From Macrostomum hystrix (lineage: Eukaryota > Platyhelminthes > Macrostomidae): a stretch of DNA of 64,000 bases. Shown piece by piece: positions 56,815 through 64,000 of the stretch. A program made the position numbers and the translations under genes. The DNA lies in the NCBI GenBank assembly GCA_950097015.1, contig CATNEN010000038.1, forward strand, positions 6,683,001-6,747,000, given 5' to 3'. Within the stretch, counting starts at the first letter, position 1. Each line of letters opens with the position of its first letter. The notes beneath the pieces are model-generated. The model had not been told where the DNA came from and made no database searches. It saw only the letters and a program-made list of their open reading frames with translations.

Positions 56815-57325
56815 GGCGAAGAGTGGATAGACCATAGAGGAGAGGAAAGAAAGTAAAGGGGCACTGGAAGAAGAGTAATGGGGGAGAGGAAGGAGAGTAA
56901 TGGGGGAGAGGAAGAAGAGTAATGGGGAGACGAAGGTTAGTAATGGGGAAGAGGAAGGAGAGTAATGGGGGAGAGGAAGGAGAGTAATGGGGAGAGGTTG
57001 GATAGTAATGGGGAAGAGGAAGGAGAGTAATGGGGAAGAGGAAGGAGAGTAATGGGGGAGAGGAAGGAGAGAAATAGGGGAGAGGAAGAAGAGTAATAAG
57101 GGAGAGGAAGGAGAGTAATGGGGGAGAGGAAGGAGAGTAATGGGGAGAGGTTGGATAGTAATGGGGAAGAGGAAGGAGAGTAATGGGGAGAGGTTGGATA
57201 GTAATGGGGAAGAGGAAGGAGAGTAATGGGGGAGAGGAAGGAGAGTAATGGGGGAGAGGAAGGAGAGTAATGGGGGAGAGGAAGGAGAGTACTGGGGAGA
57301 GGAAGGAGAGTGAAAGGGGAAGAGG
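56815..57325. repeat. 22-bp minisatellite (GGAGAGTAATGGGGGAGAGGAA-type), about 23 copies
   Basis: Units vary in the G-run and alternate with GAGAGGTTGGATAGTAATGG variants. Confidence 0.9.
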
Positions 57326-58164
57326 AATGGGAAGTACTGATAGAGAACAGAATACAGATAATTTATTGCATAACATAACAAGATAAACAAATAGAGGCAC
57401 TTGTGTTTTTATTCCGACGTAACGGCAGATGCTCAACCGCTAACACATGCAGCATTATATGCGATTCACTTTCAATGAGTTTAGCTGCGAATCCGCAAAA
57501 ATTGGCTTTAAATTGAACTCCAACAATAAAATTACAAACGGTGATTTTCCCCCAATTTTATCTATTGAACTAGGTGGCTTTTCTGCTATTAAATTGGCGT
57601 CACGGTATAATGACCAGAAAAGAATTAAGCCTTTGTCAATCCCATCAATTGACGCTAATTTTTTACTGCGAATGGAAAGAAAATGCTTACCGGGCCAGGC
57701 CAGTGACTCACTATGGCGGTGAGAAGGATTTGAGCTCATGTTTAGGAAGATACCTTCAATCTCTCTGACACATCAATGCAAATGGATGCTGCGCTGTGAT
57801 GATGGTTGGTCAGACCTCATTCATCATTCGCTGTGACGGGATTCTGCAAAATAATTATCCCCATTACCATGCAGTGTGCTGGGTAGCCAAATAATTTGTT
57901 TGACCACTTAAACTGGATGTGGGCTGTTGCAGATCGTAATTAACGAAATTGACCCACAGTTACCATACCCTGGCTCTGCATGAATTAAAGCTCCTAATCA
58001 TGTCAGAAGGAACGCACTATCCTCTCCTGATTTTGATTTGTTTCAGAGAATATGATTGCTTTCATTTTCTCAAATATTTAATTAACATTCAATTATTTTA
58101 ATTGGTTGTCATTTTAAAGCTTTATTAGAAATATGTAAAAAAACCGGGCCTCCATCTAAGGTTA
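57326..58164. other. Intergenic stretch
   Basis: Overlapping short frames on both strands at 57447-57768 lack recognisable features. Confidence 0.4.
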
Positions 58165-58510
58165 AATACGAGGGTGAGTGGCAGAGCGGTCTAACGAGTT
58201 TGCCTTCCACGGAGGTCCCTGAGCTCGATTCCGCAGTAATGACATTTTTATATGGGGCGCAGCCACGGAGAGAAGGGTTGGGCTTGTCGTGCAATTTACG
58301 CCCTTGAGGGCCAACCTCCAAGTCACAGTGAGAGTGTACACTGCCTGACGATGAGAAAGTCAAAGCAGATGTAGATACCTGTGTGGGCGTGTGCCTGCGT
58401 GCACTATCTGTGTACATGTTGCTCAGGAGTCTGCGAAATGGGCAGAATCGCCTCTTCGCTGGCTTCGGATCTAGTGTCACCAAATGGCTTGCCATTGGCC
58501 ACAGCCTTAC
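58165..58510 (+). mobile_element. SINE family 1 copy
   Basis: Head GTGGCAGAGCGGTCTAACG and GAGCTCGATTCCGCAG, body GGGGCGCAGCCACGGAGAGA, TTGTCGTGCAATTTACGCC and GATGAGAAAGTCAAAGC, end TCGCTGGCTTCGG. Confidence 0.8.
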
Positions 58511-59137
58511 TGTAATTATAATTATTATTCTATTACTTCAAGGCTAAATAATCAAAGCAGATCTACCAATAAATTGCATTAAGAAAAAGTAGAAAATGAG
58601 ACATTGAGATTAAGCAACGAGAATAAGTAAAAAAATTGCGATAATATACACCGTTAACTGTACATTTATATTATTTGCTTGCTTTCCCTATCACTCAGGA
58701 TTAGAAAAATCGCAGAGGTCAGCAGCAATTCGCTTTGAAGTTATATGCTTGTAAAATTTAATCAATGGAAATGGAAAAGTACATTCGAACTATTTTGGTT
58801 GGTTTTTAGTTGGCTTGTGCTAGTTGCATTTGAGGCTTTAAATGTGACAACAGCTGTCCCTCGATAAAAGCTGTTGAACGCATGCTCTCTCGTCCGTGTG
58901 GTATCTGCACACAAAAATAAAGTTTTCCTTTACATTTACACTATGTCAGTTACTTTTTGTTGCTTATCTTTCATCTGCTCTTTCCTGTCATCTGCCGTTC
59001 GGTCGGTATTCTTAGCTTCTCTTAGATCCTAATTTTTACACGTTCGATCGCTCTTGTTTAATAAACAAAAATGAGTATGCTAGTAAATAGTACGAGTACA
59101 TACGAGCTATTATAAACAATATATACAAGCATTTCAC
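58511..59137. other. Intergenic stretch
   Basis: No gene supported. Confidence 0.4.
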
Positions 59138-59290
59138 GGCCTCGCTGAGACTGTCTATGGTAAATTTTGCACTGAATTGTATTCGTATGCTTTCAGTCGG
59201 TTTCACGACCTCGCTGATACTGTCTATGGTACAAGTTGCACTGAATTATATATATGCTTTCAGTCGGTCACCCGCTGAAAATATCTGGGG
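59138..59290 (+). repeat. Two tandem units of the dispersed TCTATGG element
   Basis: Each unit has TCACGGCCTCGCTGAGACTG, TCTATGGTA, TTGCACTGAATT and GCTTTCAGTCGGT. A third partial unit follows (GGTCACCCGCTGAAAATATC). It is homologous, on the opposite strand, to 3771-3850. Another motif copy (GTCTATGGCAAAATC) lies at about 59388. Confidence 0.75.
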
Positions 59291-59299
59291 TGAAAGTTG

Positions 59300-60385
59300 T
59301 TTTTCTGCATCATGTGGGTGGAGAGCCTCCGCATTGACAATATCAAAATAAACTGTATAATTATGAAATCTAGAGTCAAGACAGTTTGTCTATGGCAAAA
59401 TCTGGCTGCAACAGTGTTGATAAAAACTATATATTTCTTTAATCTACGAGGAATTTTTGCAAATACATTTTTTCAAGTAAAAAAACTTTGTTTTCTACGC
59501 GGGATTGTGCAGTGCAGGAACAGGATTAGTATATTTTGGGAATTATTCGAAAGCTACTAGTGGATGAATTTGTGTATCATTTCATTCTTCTCTATACGAT
59601 GAATACGAGATCGATACGAGATACTGAGTCCATGTTCCAAAATCTTTCATATGGTTCATGAATAGTCTCCGGGTAATTTAATTGGTCCAGACAATAAATT
59701 TATTTTGATGTTCATACCGAGGAGTACTGTAAATAAGTTAACTGAAGAATCCATTCTCTTCACCGTTTTGTTTTCGCAATTGGTTTATTTTTAGTTTGGT
59801 TTGTCCTTTAGTCGTGCCGAAAAGTGCAAGGAAACGTTAATCCTATGGGGCGGCGTAGCTGGACGATCTGAATAAACAAACAGACTCAAGACATCTGGAG
59901 ACCAGTCAAAGGGCAGGGAGGTCTGGCCTTATCTAGAAGAAAAAAATACGATTTGCATACATTGATTCAGTATGAGCTGGGATATGAAAGGAGGCCTGGT
60001 TTGGCTTTGAAGAAATATACGAACCAAAAAATATATATTTACGACAGGATTTCTAAATCTGTGCTAGCCAAGAAAATATTAGGTGCAAGAAAATCGGTTC
60101 ACTCATGCATAGCATTGTTCTGAGCATATCTGCAAACTATTAAAGATGGCTGATAACTAAACACTAATGCAGTGTTACAAAGGTGGTACGCAGGTATAAT
60201 GTCATATTGTTTATAATCAAACAGTACATGTTCATGTTTTGTGCATATACTATGTTAGCCTCACGCTATTGTGGACCGTATCGGTCTGAACTTATGAACA
60301 TGGACCATGCTTTAGAGCATAGAGCCATATACTAAACATTTCAGCAACCTTACGATCAGTACCAAACTTACTGATCGTTTCTAGC
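59300..60385. other. Intergenic stretch
   Basis: No gene supported. Confidence 0.4.
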
Positions 60386-60632
60386 AGTAGATAAGACCAC
60401 GGGATATTTAAAATACCAAATACGCACATTTTTGTCTCTTAAAATGTTCAACCAATCGCCATAAAAATCCTGAACACGGCCTACAATTTCCGGTATACAC
60501 AATGATCGAATACCGGTATACCGGTATACCCATGGTTTGGTCCATATGTTGGACTTTCACAAAAACAAGTCATTCGGTTTGGGAGCTATCGAGAATTAGG
60601 CAGTGGGTATTTGAAATGCGCCGCGGTCTTTC
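60386..60632. mobile_element. Small MITE-like element with terminal inverted repeats
   Basis: It starts AGACCACGGGATATTTAAAA. Near 60600 the other end gives, reverse-complemented, AAGACCGCGGCGCATTTCAA then ATACCCACT. The interior has CCATAAAAATCCTGAACACG, seen inverted in the larger element at 8709-9115, and a TACCGGTATACCGGTATACC micro-palindrome. Confidence 0.5.
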
Positions 60633-60749
60633 TTCTGTTGATTGTACTTTAGAAAAATTGGCTTCTGTCTAAAACGATTAGGTCATTAACAAAATTAGAC
60701 GAAAATTTCTCTTGTACTCAGATTTCAGCTCATTCAGGCTGCACAAGAA

Positions 60750-61819
60750 CTAGAAGCACATGAAATCCAGCGGTTGCTTCTTAAACACGTTAGTCCAGCA
60801 CAGCTCAACGCTCAGCATGAGCAGGCCGATAATGTAGAGACCGATCGTTAGAAAGCAGGTGCCGCCGATGCTCTCCAGGTTGACTGGTGCCGTGGTCATC
60901 TTGATTTCTGGCACGTGGCACTCCGGGTTGCTGACCGGAAAGTACTTCAACCGGATGAGGTTGGCGATGCCAGTCTCCTTCGTGCGCTGGATACTTAAGG
61001 ATTGAAATTTGTGGTAAAAATAAGAACAATAATCAATCACAACTGCCATATGTGCAGCCGACTGCACAGCCGCAGTTTTAGCTGAGCATAGCTACGCTAG
61101 TACATAATAGGGAGCTTTAACAGCGTACATAGGGAACTGAACAGCGTACGGCTGTTCAGTCCATGGACTGTGAGGACGCCATTCTCCACAATCAATTATC
61201 CCAGCTAATGCTGGTACCCATTTAACAGCTGGGTGTACTAAGCAATTCAGAGATAAGTGTCTTGCTAAAGAAAACATATTTTGTTCCAGTGGAGTCGGGA
61301 ATCGAACCACCGATCGTCAAGTCGTGAGTCCGACGCTCTAACCACTAGGCTACAACCCCTTGTAGGTAATGACATGTATAGACCAAGAGATGTTCGATTA
61401 ATTATAATTGGCACTTTAACAAAGAATTGAAGCAAGCAGCGCTCTTAATCTGAAAGGCTATTGGCTGTGTATGACTCGGATGAAAAAAATATGCATCCAA
61501 TTCAGCATATCTCCAGAAATGTTCTTTTAGCCGAGGATTCCCATGACCCGCGGGAAATCTAAAGTCCGCTAAATACTAATGATCAAACGATCGTGCTTCT
61601 GGATACATTATTCAGACTCAGAAAATTGTGAGGCTAGTTTACTCACGCACGATTGAAGGCAGCCGTGTAGTAAGCGTTCTTTGGGAACACTAAACCGTTA
61701 AAGTTGGGATTAAAATAGTCGTTAGTGACGTAGGCCTTGTAGCAGTTATTGTTGGCATAGTAGGCATTCAGGTTCTGATCCATGATGCACACCTGGTAGG
61801 TGTAGTCTGTGTTCATCAC
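60750..61819 (-). CDS. Ionotropic glutamate receptor, last two exons (3' end of gene; 5' part beyond window or unseen)
   Basis: Minus-strand exons are 61819-61647 and 60993-60750, joined in phase 2 (GC/GTGAGT donor, CCTTAAG acceptor); the first continues an upstream exon in phase 0. They encode 138 residues to a TAG. The first exon matches the end of the ligand-binding S2 lobe: a Tyr-x-Val-Cys-Ile start, Leu-Asn-Ala-Tyr-Tyr, an Asn-Asn-Cys, and Gly-Leu-Val-Phe-Pro-Lys. The second begins with the Arg-Thr-Lys-Glu-Thr-Gly helix and a Cys, then 'LESIGGTCFLTIGLYIIGLL', the fourth membrane segment, and a short cytoplasmic tail of about 16 residues. Such receptors are glutamate-gated cation channels at synapses. 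The subtype cannot be told from this part. No earlier exon is visible up to 64000; a LINE sits in the intervening intron. Confidence 0.75.
61040..61362 (-). mobile_element. SINE family 2, most complete copy, inside the glutamate receptor intron
   Basis: Minus strand: a tRNA-like head (GGGGTTGTAGCCTAGTGGTT, B box GGTTCGATTCCCGACTCC), then TTTAGCAAGACACTTATCTC, CACCCAGCTGTTAAATGGGT, AGTCCATGGACTGAACAGCC, and a GCGGCTGTGCAGTCGGCTGC tail. Acceptor-stem pairing of the head is possible, but the anticodon and T stems are poor. Confidence 0.75.
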
Positions 61820-61929
61820 CTGTGGTGTTTGGCGATCAGCTCTCATTTTTATTAAACAAGAAAATCAAATAAATAAGAAAGAATACTATGACAAACTCTA
61901 TCAGACTTTCAAAAAGTTTCTTGTTACCG

Positions 61930-62640
61930 TCCTTACCGTCCCGGCAGACCTGCCCGCTGAGATCCGCTGTCGTAATGCGAACGGGCAGGCGGCGCTGCTG
62001 CCTCGCTGCACGACATTCACCTACCTCGGCGGTCTGGTGCCAAGCGTGCAGGACGACATCGCTCGGCGCAGGGCGCTCGCCTGGGGGGCTTTTCGCTCCC
62101 TGCGAACTGTACTGCAGTGTCCCGCGCTGCCAGACCGGCTGAAGGGGCGTCTGTACCAGGCCGTCATCGAAACTGTGCTCCTGTACAACGCCCACACGTG
62201 GACCCTGACCAGCTCACAGGAGCGGCAGCTGGACGCCGCGCACGCTGCACTTCTGCGCGCTGCCTTCGGAGTCCACTACTCGCCGAACTCCACGACCAAC
62301 ATCAGCAACGACGAGCTGTACCACCGGGCCCAGCTCTGCCGGCCAAGCCAGCTACTCCGCACTCGGCGCTTGCAGCTGGCCGGCCACGTTATCCGTGCGG
62401 AGCAGCGCTGCCCAGAGCCCCTGCAAGATGTGCTGCTGCTTTCCCTGCAGGGACCACGGCGGCGCGGTCAGGCGAGGACACAACGTTTCGTCGACCTGCT
62501 GCTGACTGATGCCGGCATCTCCGACCCTCGCGGACTGATCCTCCTGCGCAGTTCTGCGCTCGCGCGCGCTTTTTGACAGCTTCCCACTCTTTGGCCTCAG
62601 CCAGGGTTGCTGTAGTTTGTTGTTGTTGTTGTTGTTGTTA
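61930..62640 (+). mobile_element. 5'-truncated LINE: reverse-transcriptase ORF C-terminus and 3' tail
   Basis: The frame ends at 62576 and carries the post-RT segments of RTE/CR1-like non-LTR elements: 'FTYLGG', 'LYQAVIETVLLYNAHTW', an Arg-Gln-Leu-Asp-Ala helix, 'RRLQLAGHVIRAE', and Gly-x-Ala-Arg-Thr-Gln-Arg. The non-coding end carries a (TTG)n tail at about 62620-62640. The catalytic RT motifs lie upstream and are missing. It is inserted in antisense within about 110 bp of the glutamate receptor exon. Confidence 0.75.
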
Positions 62641-63179
62641 CCGGAATAATGAAGATCCTACATTGAAAGCTGTCTGCGCTCTAAACTTTGTGCAAGATAA
62701 GATCCAAGCTAAGCATTTTCTGATCCTCAAATCCTTAGGCCTGTATCGCAGGACAAATATTCTTTGTGCTCGAGGCACTATTTGATGTGTTCTCTATTCA
62801 AATTTCAAATGCCAAATTTGCAGCATGACAAAGCGATTGAAGCAAAGCGCGAAGACAGTGAATTCCGCAGGCTACTTTAGAAGCAACTGAAGCAAAGCAG
62901 GGAACCCCGGAGTTGTATTACAGCCTAGGACATCACTCAGCTGACTGAGTTGAGTAACTGGGCCACTTCCTTCCTTGTCTTTATCTCTCAGTTCCACTCC
63001 AAGTCAAAGCCATTTACTTAATGCAAAGTCTTATCCAGGCCAAAAACAGATCTTGCGGTGATCTGGTGTAGGCTTCATGTTATGAGTAGGGGATAGAAAT
63101 GCTTTAAATTTCACCCACTGTAGCTCACTCCTCCTTAGCCACACGACAAAATATTTTGAGAGTCTCAATCTTCCGCCAG
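62641..63179. other. Spacer
   Basis: No gene supported. Confidence 0.4.
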
Positions 63180-64000
63180 TCACTCTCCTATCTGCCAGTG
63201 ACTGCCTTATCTGCAAGTTACTGTCTTATCTGCCAGTCACTCTCTTATCTGCCAGTCACTCTCTTATCTGCCAGTTACTGTATTATCTGCCAGTCACTGT
63301 CTTATCTGCCAGTCACTCTCTCTTATCTGCCAGTCACTGTCTTATCTGCCAGTCACTCTCTTATCTGCCAGTCACTCTCTTATCTGCCAGTCACTGTCTT
63401 ATCTGCCAGTCACTCTCTTATCTGCCAGTCACTCTCTTATCTGCCAGTCACTCTCTTATCTGCCAGTCACTCTCTTATCTGCCAGTCACTCTCTTATCTG
63501 CCAGTTACTGTACTCGTATTACGAGTATTACTCGTATCTGCTGTCTTATCTGCCAGTTACTGTATTATCTGCTGTCTTATCTGCCAGTTATTGTATTATC
63601 TGCTGTCTTATCTGCCAGTCACTCTCTCTTATCTGCCAGTCACTCTCTTATCTGCCAGTCACTGTCTTATCTGCCAGTCACTCTCTTATCTGCCAGTCAC
63701 TGTCTTATCTGCCAGTCACTCTCTTATCTGCCAGTCACTGTCTTATCTGCCAGTCACTCTCCTGTCTGCCAGTCACTCTCTTATCTGCCAGTCACTCTCT
63801 TATCTGCCAGTCACTCTCTTATCTGCCAGTCACTCTCTTATCTGCCAGTCACTCTCCTGTCTGCCAGTCACTCTCTTATCTGCGAGTCACTCTCTTATCT
63901 GCCAGTCACTCTCTTATCTGCCAGTCACTCTCTTATCTGCCAGTCACTGTCTTATCTGCCAGTCACTGTCTTATCTGCCAGTCACTCTCCTGTCTGCCAG
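63180..64000. repeat. 19-bp minisatellite, about 43 copies, running off the window
   Basis: The unit is TCTTATCTGCCAGTCACTC with CTC/CTG, TTAC and CCTGTCTG variants. An irregular TACGAGTATTACTCGTA palindrome interrupts it at about 63515-63535. Confidence 0.95.

Overview
The window is animal nuclear DNA. It has multi-exon genes with GT-AG introns, class A 7TM receptors, an ionotropic glutamate receptor end, TRAPPC8 and sorting-nexin orthologues, tRNA-derived SINEs and LINE 3' ends. Minisatellites make up a very large share of it and sit in most introns of the long genes. A free-living flatworm such as Macrostomum would fit this repeat-rich, divergent-receptor style, but that is inference; 'invertebrate metazoan' is what I can support.

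Layout. 1-12,600: a same-strand family of small secreted proteins with six conserved cysteines. There are three complete single-exon genes (6792, 9669, 11230), each with its own TATA box, and the tail of a fourth at the left edge. Debris of Crypton/ZMYM-type tyrosine recombinases, fold-back repeats and two minisatellites lies between them. The cysteine and strand pattern resembles IL-17 cytokines. 12,600-23,100: a 33-bp minisatellite, an intronless class A GPCR (15378-16718), a gene-poor stretch and about 3 kb of arrays.

23,210-46,897, minus strand: two trafficking genes in tandem. An SNX25-like sorting nexin has four coding exons (1002 aa). A complete TRAPPC8 (Trs85) has twelve exons whose junction phases all agree (1454 aa). 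Between them lie a pair of 31-bp arrays in inverted orientation and a GACA microsatellite. Nine of the eleven TRAPPC8 introns carry their own tandem array; SINEs and a mariner-like remnant lie in others.

46,898-64,000: a 579-bp fold-back element, two SINE families, LINE fragments, a two-exon class A GPCR (53242-54513), more arrays, the last two exons of an ionotropic glutamate receptor (60750-61819, minus), a 5'-truncated LINE, and a 19-bp minisatellite running off the right edge.

No operon-like linkage is evident. The only functional grouping is the secreted-protein cluster, and loosely the two neighbouring trafficking genes. All exon structures were derived by reading splice signals and checking phase by hand; no alignment or transcript was available.
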